Source: CAYJPV01 sp964547975
GTDB lineage: Bacteria > Acidobacteriota > Vicinamibacteria > Vicinamibacterales > JAKQTR01
DNA length: 51,861 nucleotides
Reading direction: 5' to 3'
NCBI GenBank assembly: GCA_964547975.1
Contig: CAZJRM010000005.1
Location: forward strand, 1 to 51,861
Shown here: positions 1-6,871 of the stretch, one piece after another
Layout of the letters: every line of letters starts with the position of its first letter
How positions within the stretch are numbered: the first letter of the stretch is position 1
Notes under the pieces: generated by a model
Databases searched by the model: none
What the model was told of the DNA's origin: nothing
Seen by the model: only the letters and a program-made list of their open reading frames with translations
Made by a program: the position numbers and the translations under genes

Positions 1-1526
1 GGCCAGTCCGTCATGGTCAGGCGGACGAATCGGCAGGCCGTGGGCGGGAGCTCGTCGAACTCCACGTACTTCGTCACCGCGTTCTGCGTCTTGTCGAGCA
101 CGGTCCTGAAGGTGGTCCCGTCGTCCGACACCTCGATCCGGTAACGGTGGGCCGTCGCCCCGGAGGGCGGCGGCGGGGGAGCGGAAGGCTGACCGGCTGG
201 CGGCCTGGCCATCCGCGGCGTCGAGAAGAGGATTCGGCTCGAGTCGACCGTAAAACGCTGGATGGGATCGAACTCCGTGGCCGGGCCCAGGTCGACGGTG
301 ATGGACGGCTGGCGATCGTCCTCGGCGGGTTCCCACCAGGTGCCGTTCGAGTGGTCGATGGCGTACGCCGCGTCACGGCCCTGGCGCTGGCTCGAGAACG
401 TGCTCTTCGTGTTCATCGCACGCATCTTGTTGACCGTCAGCGGAATCGAACCCGAGTCCCCGTGCTTCGCCGGGTCTTTGACCACGCCGGGGCCCCACTG
501 GGGCGTCTCGGTCGGTCCGTGCACGAACAGGTGGCCCCTGGCGTCGAATCCCACCGGATCCATGCCAATCCGACGACCGCCTGGCGGGTTGTTCATGACC
601 ATCGTGTAGAACTGCCAGAGCGTGCCGTCCGGGCCTTCGACGATGGACCCGTGCGCCGAGCCCGTCACGATCCCGGTGGTCTTGCGGAGGATCGGATTGA
701 TCGCGGCGTAGGTAAACGGCCCGGTCGGTGTTCTGCCGGTATACATGCCCGTGGCGTACGACAGCCACTGGGTTCCAGACGCGCTGTACTGCAGGTAGTA
801 GGTGCCGCGGCGTTTCAGCATCCAGGAGCCTTCGATCCACGAGACGTCCGGGTACTCATTGAACTCGCCGTACCGTTCCCAGGTGTGTGACGCATCGAAG
901 CCGAACAGGCGTGTCGGCTCGGCGGTGAACCTGTTCAGGCGAGCCGGGTCCAGCGGCACCACGTAGATACCCGCGGTCGATCGCATCGGGAAGTACAGGT
1001 ACGGCTTGTTGTCGTCGTCGATGAAGATGTCGACGTCGAACGCCCCGTTCCAGGTGACACCGTTGGCCATTCCCGAGAACGGTTTGCCGTTGACGTCGGT
1101 CCATTCCCCGAAAACCTCGTACGGGCCGAGAATCGCGGGCGCGCGGTACAGGGGGGCGTTGTTGCCGGACAGGTAGAACGCGCCGTTGTACTTGACGACG
1201 TGCGGCGCCACCGGCACGCGCCCCGTGCGCATCTCGACGCCCTGGTACCGCCAGTTGACCAGGTCGTCCGACACCCAGCCACCACCGCCGGTGGCGAACA
1301 AGTAGTACTTGCCGCCTTCCCGGATCACGGTGACGTCACCGAGCCCCACGCCTTGCGGAGACCCGTCACGCGACGAAGCTTCGATCGGCAGGGGGTTGCA
1401 GTATCGGAGTGCCTTTCCGACGATCGGCGCCGGGACCGGCCCCTGTGCCAGCACCGTCAACCACGTCGCGGTGATCAGTCCGGCGCCCGTCGCCAAGCGG
1501 ACGGCCGCGTGCCACTTACGTGCCAT
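1..1526 (-). CDS. Secreted GH43-family glycosidase with C-terminal discoidin-like domain (partial)
   Basis: The frame opens at an ATG (1526-1524) and runs off the left edge without a stop, giving 508 visible codons. The start is preceded by a G-rich ribosome site (AGGGGG, 5 nt away) and begins with MARKWHAAVR followed by a hydrophobic stretch ending in LAQG, a signal peptide. The next ~300 residues fit the five-bladed propeller of GH43: GDVTVIREGGKYYLFATGGG supplies a likely catalytic-base Asp, DVDIFIDDDNKPYLYF the pKa-modulating Asp, and IEGSWMLKRRGTYYLQYSA the Glu-containing acid blade. The last ~150 visible residues (GRDAAYAIDHSNGTWWEP, ITVDLGP, YRIEVSDDG, RFVRLTMTDW) resemble an F5/8 type C (discoidin) carbohydrate-binding module. 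The enzyme probably removes or cuts arabinose- or xylose-containing chains outside the cytoplasm. It lies 98 nt after the CE1-like esterase on the same strand and is probably co-transcribed. Exact specificity cannot be read from sequence. Confidence 0.85.
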   Translation of the reverse strand, partial: MARKWHAAVRLATGAGLITATWLTVLAQGPVPAPIVGKALRYCNPLPIEASSRDGSPQGVGLGDVTVIREGGKYYLFATGGGGWVSDDLVNWRYQGVEMRTGRVPVAPHVVKYNGAFYLSGNNAPLYRAPAILGPYEVFGEWTDVNGKPFSGMANGVTWNGAFDVDIFIDDDNKPYLYFPMRSTAGIYVVPLDPARLNRFTAEPTRLFGFDASHTWERYGEFNEYPDVSWIEGSWMLKRRGTYYLQYSASGTQWLSYATGMYTGRTPTGPFTYAAINPILRKTTGIVTGSAHGSIVEGPDGTLWQFYTMVMNNPPGGRRIGMDPVGFDARGHLFVHGPTETPQWGPGVVKDPAKHGDSGSIPLTVNKMRAMNTKSTFSSQRQGRDAAYAIDHSNGTWWEPAEDDRQPSITVDLGPATEFDPIQRFTVDSSRILFSTPRMARPPAGQPSAPPPPPSGATAHRYRIEVSDDGTTFRTVLDKTQNAVTKYVEFDELPPTACRFVRLTMTDW

Positions 1527-1567
1527 GGGATCCCCCTGCTGATTCAGGGTCATTCGAAGCCTCGAGC

Positions 1568-1598
1568 GGCGCCCACCCCGTGGGCCGAGGTGGGCGCC
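1568..1598 (-). terminator. 10-bp perfect hairpin between esterase and GH43 genes
   Basis: GGCGCCCACC (1568-1577) is the exact reverse complement of GGTGGGCGCC (1589-1598), with an 11-nt loop. It sits between the esterase stop (1625) and the GH43 start (1526). No T-run follows on either strand, so it may be a processing or attenuation stem and not a classical intrinsic terminator. Confidence 0.4.
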
Positions 1599-1624
1599 AT
1601 GCGTGACGGAGGAGGGAACTGGTG

Positions 1625-2860
1625 TCAGCGGAAGAGGCGAGGTGCGAACTCCCGGAAACACCGCCGCCACGTCAGCCACTCGTGTGCTGTCGCCGGTGAT
1701 TCGTAGTAGACGTTGTTGATGCCGGCCTTCGTGAGCTGTTCACTGAAGGTCTTTGCCCCCGTGCCTTCGGCGCCGCCAATCCCAAGGAAGAGCAGCTTGA
1801 CCTGCTTGTTGAAGGCCGCGGCATCGGCGAACACGCCGTCGTTCGACGTTTTCGGGTCGAACGCGCCCCGGCCACCGCTGCTGCCGCTGAAGCCGCCGAG
1901 GTAAGCGAACTTGTCCAGGTTGCCCAGCACCGTCGTGAAGGTCTGCATGCCGCCCATCGACAACCCGGCCATGGCGCGGTTCTCCCGGCCCGTGGCCACG
2001 CGGAACGTCCGTTCCACCAACGGGACCAGTTCGGTCAGCAGGACCTCGGTGAACGCGGGACTGCTCAGCGGCCGCATGGCGCCTCGTCCGCCTGCCGCCA
2101 TGCCCCGTCCGCCGGCGGGTGCCGTGCCGGGCGGCGGCGGCGGTTCGTACACCGCCTGCGTCAGTGACCCCCTGGCGCCGTAGAGCGCGGCGCTTTCGCC
2201 GGGCCGGACCGCGTTGAGGTTGTCCATCACGATGATCATGGGCCTGGCCTTACCTTCGGCAATCAGGTTGTCCATGATGACGTCGACATGGCCCTGGGTG
2301 TGCCAGCCCTGCTCGTTCTCGCCCCAGCCGTGCATCAGGTAGAGCACGGGGTACTTGGTCGTCCCGGTGTCGTAGTCGGGCGGCGTGTAGATGAACGCGC
2401 GGCGCCACTTCCCCGTCACCTTCGAGAGGTACCACCGCTGGCGCACCTGCCCGTGCGGGACATCCTTGAGCGTGTAGAACGAGGCGTCCGGGGCCGGCAC
2501 CTCGATGGCGCTGTTGTCGAACCCGGATCCGAAGAACGTCCGGGTCGCCGGATCGGACACGACCGCCCCGTCGATGGCGAGGGTGTAGTAGTGGAAACCG
2601 ACGACGAGGGGCGTGGTCGTGACGTACCAGAGGCCATCGGGGCCTTTGGCCATGTCGAACCCGGCACCCATGCGGACGGTGACCTTCTGCGCGTCGGGCG
2701 CGTTGACCCGGAAGATGACGCGTCCGTCCGGAAACACGCAGGGGTACGGGGCGTTGGGGATGTTGAGGGTGCTTGGGGCGCAATCGGCGGGCGGCTGCGC
2801 CCACGCCAGGACCGGCGCGGCCGCGTACAGCAGGACCGCCAGAAGCAGGATCTTCTTCAC
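1625..2860 (-). CDS. Secreted CE1-type esterase (enterochelin esterase-like / acetylxylan or feruloyl esterase)
   Basis: 411 residues. I chose the GTG at 2860 over an in-frame GTG at 2866 because AAAGGAG lies 5 nt before 2860 and overlaps the other codon. The N-terminus (KKILLLAVLLYAAAPVLAWA, then Q) is a clear signal peptide. An E-set/CBM48-like beta-sandwich follows (VIFRVNAPDAQKVTVRMG), then an alpha/beta-hydrolase of the esterase D / CE1 type: YLMHGWGENEQGW for the oxyanion region, AGLSMGGMQTF as the nucleophile elbow, and TAHEWLTWRRCFREF carrying the catalytic His. This architecture is common in secreted esterases that remove acetyl or feruloyl groups from hemicellulose. It is first in a probable two-gene unit with the GH43 gene and has its own promoter just upstream. 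The actual acyl group is not determinable here. Confidence 0.88.
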   Translation of the reverse strand: MKKILLLAVLLYAAAPVLAWAQPPADCAPSTLNIPNAPYPCVFPDGRVIFRVNAPDAQKVTVRMGAGFDMAKGPDGLWYVTTTPLVVGFHYYTLAIDGAVVSDPATRTFFGSGFDNSAIEVPAPDASFYTLKDVPHGQVRQRWYLSKVTGKWRRAFIYTPPDYDTGTTKYPVLYLMHGWGENEQGWHTQGHVDVIMDNLIAEGKARPMIIVMDNLNAVRPGESAALYGARGSLTQAVYEPPPPPGTAPAGGRGMAAGGRGAMRPLSSPAFTEVLLTELVPLVERTFRVATGRENRAMAGLSMGGMQTFTTVLGNLDKFAYLGGFSGSSGGRGAFDPKTSNDGVFADAAAFNKQVKLLFLGIGGAEGTGAKTFSEQLTKAGINNVYYESPATAHEWLTWRRCFREFAPRLFR

Positions 2861-2931
2861 GGGCACTCCTTTCGGGGGCTGTGTCGGCCGTTACGGCAGG
2901 CGCAGACGGAGCAAGAGGCTACGCGCCGGCG

Positions 2932-2960
2932 AGTGTATGCGCTGCCAATTGCCGAGTCAA
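2932..2960 (-). promoter_or_regulatory. Sigma70-type promoter for the esterase-GH43 unit
   Basis: On the minus strand TTGACT (2955-2960) and TACACT (2932-2937) are separated by exactly 17 nt. The predicted start of transcription is near 2925, about 65 nt before the esterase GTG. This is one of the best -35/-10 pairs I see in the window. Confidence 0.6.
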
Positions 2961-2998
2961 CATGATCCGACTCCGACAGGTTCGATTGAATATCAGTG

Positions 2999-3015
2999 AT
3001 GTAAAACGCTTACAT
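2999..3015. promoter_or_regulatory. LacI-family operator candidate
   Basis: The 17-nt sequence ATGTAAAACGCTTACAT has perfect 6-bp arms (ATGTAA / TTACAT) around a CG-containing centre, as is typical of LacI/GalR-family sites. It lies between the divergent esterase (start 2860) and the GH43-C-terminal-domain gene (start 3106). A LacI-family regulator is encoded 0.6 kb away. It is 39 bp upstream of the minus-strand -35 and overlaps the place where a plus-strand -10 would fall. Confidence 0.55.
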
Positions 3016-3105
3016 TTCGTGTAGCATCACCCGCAGCAGACTGGCAGTCCCGGCTCGGCACCGAGGCCGGACTCCACCGAGGCCGCGACTGGCCCAGGAG
3101 CGTTG

Positions 3106-3621
3106 ATGCGCAGAAGACCGCTCGGACTGATGCGTCTTTCGGCGGCACCCGCCGTCGACGTGTGGCACGCCTCATCCGCCCTGTCCCTGACCGCCATCCC
3201 ACCACACTCCCTCGTGACGGTCGTCCTCGACGCGGAACAACTGCTTCCGGGAGGTCTTGCAGGCATCGCCGTGTTCCGGCGGCCCTTCGCCTGGGTGGGC
3301 GTCGAGCGCAGCCGGGACGGCCTCACCCTCGTGCAGTTCGACGAACGGCAGGAGTCGACCAGTCGGCTCCCCCTCGAACGGTCGAGTGTCCGGCTTCGCG
3401 TTGAGTGTGACTTCGTCCGGTCGCAGGCGATCTTCCGCTACAGCACCGATGGCCGGCACTTTCCGTCGATTGGCGTCCCCTATCTCTCGTGCCCGGGTGG
3501 GGACACATTCCAAGGCGTTCCGTGTTCGCTGTTTGCCTGCACGGTGGGGGTGCCCGAACCCGGCGGGTGGGCGCAGTTCGATTCGTTCCTGCTCGACACG
3601 CAGTTCGAACGTCGGGGATGA
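3106..3621 (+). CDS. Free-standing GH43 C-terminal (ConA-like) domain protein
   Basis: 171 residues from the ATG at 3106, which has GGAG 5 nt upstream. From about residue 45 the protein matches the C-terminal concanavalin-A-like beta-sandwich of GH43 beta-xylosidases (GH43_C2/DUF1349 type): LAGIAVFRRPFAWVGVER, LRVECDF, FRYSTDGRHF, and a closing GGWAQFDSFLLDTQFE. The five-bladed catalytic domain that normally precedes it is absent, and the short N-terminus shows no signal peptide. It may be a remnant of a beta-xylosidase gene that lost its 5' part, or a small stand-alone sugar-binding protein. It ends 4 nt before the convergent lacI-type gene and lies downstream of the palindromic operator candidate. 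Function beyond the fold is unknown. Confidence 0.65.
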   Translation: MRRRPLGLMRLSAAPAVDVWHASSALSLTAIPPHSLVTVVLDAEQLLPGGLAGIAVFRRPFAWVGVERSRDGLTLVQFDERQESTSRLPLERSSVRLRVECDFVRSQAIFRYSTDGRHFPSIGVPYLSCPGGDTFQGVPCSLFACTVGVPEPGGWAQFDSFLLDTQFERRG

Positions 3622-3625
3622 CGCG

Positions 3626-4618
3626 TTACCGGCCGGCCGCCGGGCCCGTCGAATCGCGCAACACCAGCTCCGGATCGACGACGAACTCGCGTTGCGGCGG
3701 GGCGGTGTCACGGATCATGAGGCATTCGCACACCGTCCGGCCGATGAGGTCCCTCGGGATATGCACGGTCGTCAGCGCCGGGTAACAGAACTGCGCCAGG
3801 TTGACGTCGTCGAACCCGGTGACCGACATGTCCTCGGGCACGCGTACGCCGCGCTCGCGCAGTTCCCGCAGGGCCCCGACCGCCATGAGGTCGTTGACGC
3901 ACACCATCGCCGTGACGCGCGGACTCGCCGTCAGCAAGGTCCGGGCGGCGCGCCGGCCGCCTTCGAGCGTGTCGCTGTCCGCCGCCGTCGCGACCTGCAG
4001 CCCGCTGTACCGGACGGCGGCTTCCTGCAGGACGCGGGCGCGTTCGTTGATGGGCTCGAGCGTGGCGTGGTGACCGATGAACCCGACGCGACGGTGCCCG
4101 AGGCTGTACAGATACGACGTCAGCTTCTCCATGCCGCGTCGGTAGTTCACGCGGATGTTCGTGATGTTCTGCTGCGGCGTGCCGACGTCGTAGAACACCA
4201 CCGGAATGCGGTTGCCCGTCAACTCCTCCATGAGGGCCGCGTCCATCTCGGACACGATGGCCGCGAGCCCCGCGACACGCCGCCCAATCATCAGCCGGAC
4301 GCTCGTGACGAGGCGCTCCGAGCTGTAGTTGGTGTTGGCCATGATCAGCTCGTACCCGGCATCGTGCGCGCCGCGTTCGACCGACTGGTAGATGTCGAGG
4401 AAGAACGGATTCTCGATGTTCGAGACGATGACGCCGATGCTGCGGCTCTTGCCGCCGGCCAGGCTCCGGGCGTGCAGGTTCGGGCTGTACTTGAGTTCCT
4501 CGATGACTTTCAGGACCCGGGCGCGGGTCGTCCCCTTGACGAGGCCCTTGTTGTTGAGGACGCGCGACACCGTCGCCGTCGAGACCCGGGCGCGTCGAGC
4601 CACCTGTTCGAGTTTCAT
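3626..4618 (-). CDS. LacI-family transcriptional regulator
   Basis: 330 residues, the usual family length. The N-terminal helix-turn-helix and hinge are textbook: MKLEQVARRARVSTATVSRV, then LNNKG, then YSPNLHARSLAGGKS. The rest is a periplasmic-binding-protein-like sensor domain (IGVIVSNIENPFF; GFIGHHATLEPINERARV; CVNDLMAVGALRELRERG; VTGFDDVNLAQF). It should bind a sugar or sugar phosphate released by the neighbouring enzymes and repress the locus; that role is inferred from position. No Shine-Dalgarno is visible before the ATG; TAGATT at 4631-4636 (minus strand) could be a -10 giving a very short leader. The likely target is the palindrome at 2999-3015. Confidence 0.93.
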   Translation of the reverse strand: MKLEQVARRARVSTATVSRVLNNKGLVKGTTRARVLKVIEELKYSPNLHARSLAGGKSRSIGVIVSNIENPFFLDIYQSVERGAHDAGYELIMANTNYSSERLVTSVRLMIGRRVAGLAAIVSEMDAALMEELTGNRIPVVFYDVGTPQQNITNIRVNYRRGMEKLTSYLYSLGHRRVGFIGHHATLEPINERARVLQEAAVRYSGLQVATAADSDTLEGGRRAARTLLTASPRVTAMVCVNDLMAVGALRELRERGVRVPEDMSVTGFDDVNLAQFCYPALTTVHIPRDLIGRTVCECLMIRDTAPPQREFVVDPELVLRDSTGPAAGR

Positions 4619-4717
4619 GATGCAGGCATCAATCTAATGCACCAGGCCGGGATCACACAACCGGCACGACCGCGGGGAGATCGAGTAGCATCTCCGCGTC
4701 CGGAGACGGAGTGACGC

Positions 4718-6871
4718 ATGAGACACACCCGATTCGTCGTTGCGAGCCTCGTGGTTGCCGGGTTGGTGGCGGGCGGCGTCGTTCGCGCGCAGCGCGCCGC
4801 CGGAGACCCGCCGCCGTTTCATACCTGGGCGCCGACGCCGCCGATGGGGTGGAACAGTTGGGACGCCTTTGGCACCACCCTCACGGAGGAACAGGCCAAG
4901 GCCCAGGCCGATTACCTGGCCGAACACCTCCGCCCGTTCGGGTGGTCGCTGCTGACGGTCGACATCCAGTGGTACGAACCCGGGGCCGAGGGGCACAATT
5001 ACCGGCCGAACGCCCCGCTCGCCATGGATGACTTCGGCCGTCTCCAGCCGGCACCGAATCGGTTTCCCTCCGCGGCCGGCGGCGCCGGGTTCAAGCCCCT
5101 CGCGGACTACGTCCACGCGAAGGGCCTGAAGTTCGGCATTCACCTGATGCGGGGTATTCCCCGGCTGGCCGTCGCCCGCAACCTGTCCGTCAAGGGCACG
5201 ACCGTCGGCGCGGCGGACATCGCCAACACCTCGAGCGTCTGCGCGTGGAACCCCGACATGTACGGGGTCGACATGTCGAAACCGGGAGCGCAGGCGTACT
5301 ACGACTCCGTCTTCGATCTCATCGCGTCGTGGGGCGTGGACTTCGTGAAGGTCGACGACATCAGCCGGCCGTACCACGACAACGAACGCGAGATCGAAGC
5401 GATTCGCGCTGCGATCGACCGCACGGGCCGCCCGATGGTCCTCAGCCTGTCTCCGGGCGAGACGGCCCTGTCCGCAGCGGACCACGCCCGCCGCCACGCG
5501 AACCTGTGGCGCATCAGCGACGACTTCTGGGACCGGTGGCCGCTGCTGCTCGAGCAGTTTGCGCGGCTCAGGAACTGGAATCCCCACCGCGGGCCCGGGT
5601 ACTGGCCCGATGCGGACATGCTGCCGCTCGGCGTCCTCGGCAGGCGCAGCACGCGATTCACGCCCGACGAGCAGCGGACGCTGATGACGCTCTGGTGCAT
5701 CGCGCGCTCGCCGCTGATCCACGGCGGCGACATGACGAAGACCGACCCCTTTACGTTGTCGCTATTGACCAATCCCGAGGTCATTGCCGTCAACCAGGCC
5801 AGTACCGGCAACCGTCCGCTTTTCGACCACGACGGACTGGTCGCCTGGATCGCCGATGTGCCGGGCTCGCACGATCGGTACCTCGCCCTCTTCAACACGC
5901 GCGACCGCGGCGCCGACCCCGGCGCCGGCGTACCGGTGCCGGTGGTGTTGCGCGACCTCGGGATCGACGGCAACGCCCGCGTGCGCGACCTGTGGGAGCG
6001 CCGGGACCTGCCCATCGCCACGGGCACGCTGGCACCGCACGTCCCCTGGCACGGAAGCCTCCTCTATCGCATCGGACCGAACCTGCCGCCGGTGCCGCCG
6101 GAACCACGCATCACGCGCCTCTTCGTGTTCGGCGACTCGTACTCCGACACCGGCGCGGGCTACGTCGATGGTGACGGCCCCACCGCTGTGGCCTACTTCG
6201 CGCGGCGGCTCGGGATCGATCTGAAGCCCGCCCCGCGGATGTCCTCGGGTGCCGACAGTCTCAACTTCGCGGTCTGCGGGGCGCAGACGGGACGCGGAGA
6301 CGGGCGGGCGATCAAGGACGTCCTGCTCGGCCGGGGCATGGCCAACCAGGCCGACGACTTCGCGGCGCGTGTGCGCGAGCGGCAGATCGTGTTCGATCCC
6401 GCGACGACCCTGTTCTACCTGGCGGGCGGACTCAACGACCGTCGACTGCCGACCGCGGAGACCGTGGCGAACCTCGAAGGCCGCATCCGGACGCTTTACG
6501 AGGCGGGCGGGCGGCGTTTCCGGATCGCGATTCTCCCGACGTCCATCGCGGCGTTCAGCGACGTGAGCCTGCGCCTCAATCCGGCGATCGCGGAGATTCC
6601 CGCGCGACTCGAGGCGCAGCTGCCCGGGGCCACCATCGCCCTGAGCCGCTGGGGCGAGTACTTCGACGAGGTCATGCGGGAACCCGCGCGTTTCGGCATC
6701 ACCAACCGGACGGACAAGTGCGCCGGACGCGCGGTCTTCAACGAAGACGCCACGCCGTGCGCGACACCGTCCGCGTACTATTTCTACCACGCCGCTCACC
6801 CCTCAACCGCCGTGCACAAGATCGTGGGTGACAGGCTCTTCGACGAGACAGGCGCGGGAGCACGACGATGA
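4718..6871 (+). CDS. GH27 alpha-galactosidase-like enzyme fused to an SGNH/GDSL hydrolase
   Basis: 717 residues, signal peptide at 1-25 (cleavage near VVRAQ). GGAG lies 6 nt before the ATG. Residues ~38-455 form a GH27 domain: PPMGWNSWDAFG, LLTVDIQWYEPGA, VDFVKVDDIS with D213 as the likely nucleophile, WRISDDFWDRW with the acid/base Asp near 269. Residues ~465-715 are an SGNH hydrolase: LFVFGDSYSDTG (S474), LFYLAGGLND (oxyanion Asn) and YYFYHAAHPSTAVH (H694). The Asp of the usual DxxHP block V reads as His, so the triad may be a dyad. GH27 enzymes release alpha-galactose or beta-L-arabinopyranose; the second module would remove an ester such as acetate. It is translationally coupled to the GH95 gene by an ATGA overlap. 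The two-enzyme fusion suggests one substrate carrying both decorations. Confidence 0.88.
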   Translation: MRHTRFVVASLVVAGLVAGGVVRAQRAAGDPPPFHTWAPTPPMGWNSWDAFGTTLTEEQAKAQADYLAEHLRPFGWSLLTVDIQWYEPGAEGHNYRPNAPLAMDDFGRLQPAPNRFPSAAGGAGFKPLADYVHAKGLKFGIHLMRGIPRLAVARNLSVKGTTVGAADIANTSSVCAWNPDMYGVDMSKPGAQAYYDSVFDLIASWGVDFVKVDDISRPYHDNEREIEAIRAAIDRTGRPMVLSLSPGETALSAADHARRHANLWRISDDFWDRWPLLLEQFARLRNWNPHRGPGYWPDADMLPLGVLGRRSTRFTPDEQRTLMTLWCIARSPLIHGGDMTKTDPFTLSLLTNPEVIAVNQASTGNRPLFDHDGLVAWIADVPGSHDRYLALFNTRDRGADPGAGVPVPVVLRDLGIDGNARVRDLWERRDLPIATGTLAPHVPWHGSLLYRIGPNLPPVPPEPRITRLFVFGDSYSDTGAGYVDGDGPTAVAYFARRLGIDLKPAPRMSSGADSLNFAVCGAQTGRGDGRAIKDVLLGRGMANQADDFAARVRERQIVFDPATTLFYLAGGLNDRRLPTAETVANLEGRIRTLYEAGGRRFRIAILPTSIAAFSDVSLRLNPAIAEIPARLEAQLPGATIALSRWGEYFDEVMREPARFGITNRTDKCAGRAVFNEDATPCATPSAYYFYHAAHPSTAVHKIVGDRLFDETGAGARR

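Noticed and set aside
147..890. Plus-strand open frame of 247 codons
   Set aside because: It lies opposite the GH43 gene, is very Arg-rich and has no recognisable domain; the minus-strand frame has a signal peptide and GH43 motifs.
4619..4717. Possible LacI operator or promoter upstream of the GH27-SGNH gene
   Set aside because: No palindrome resembling ATGTAA-N5-TTACAT and no convincing -35/-10 pair was seen; only GC-rich short stems near the ribosome site.
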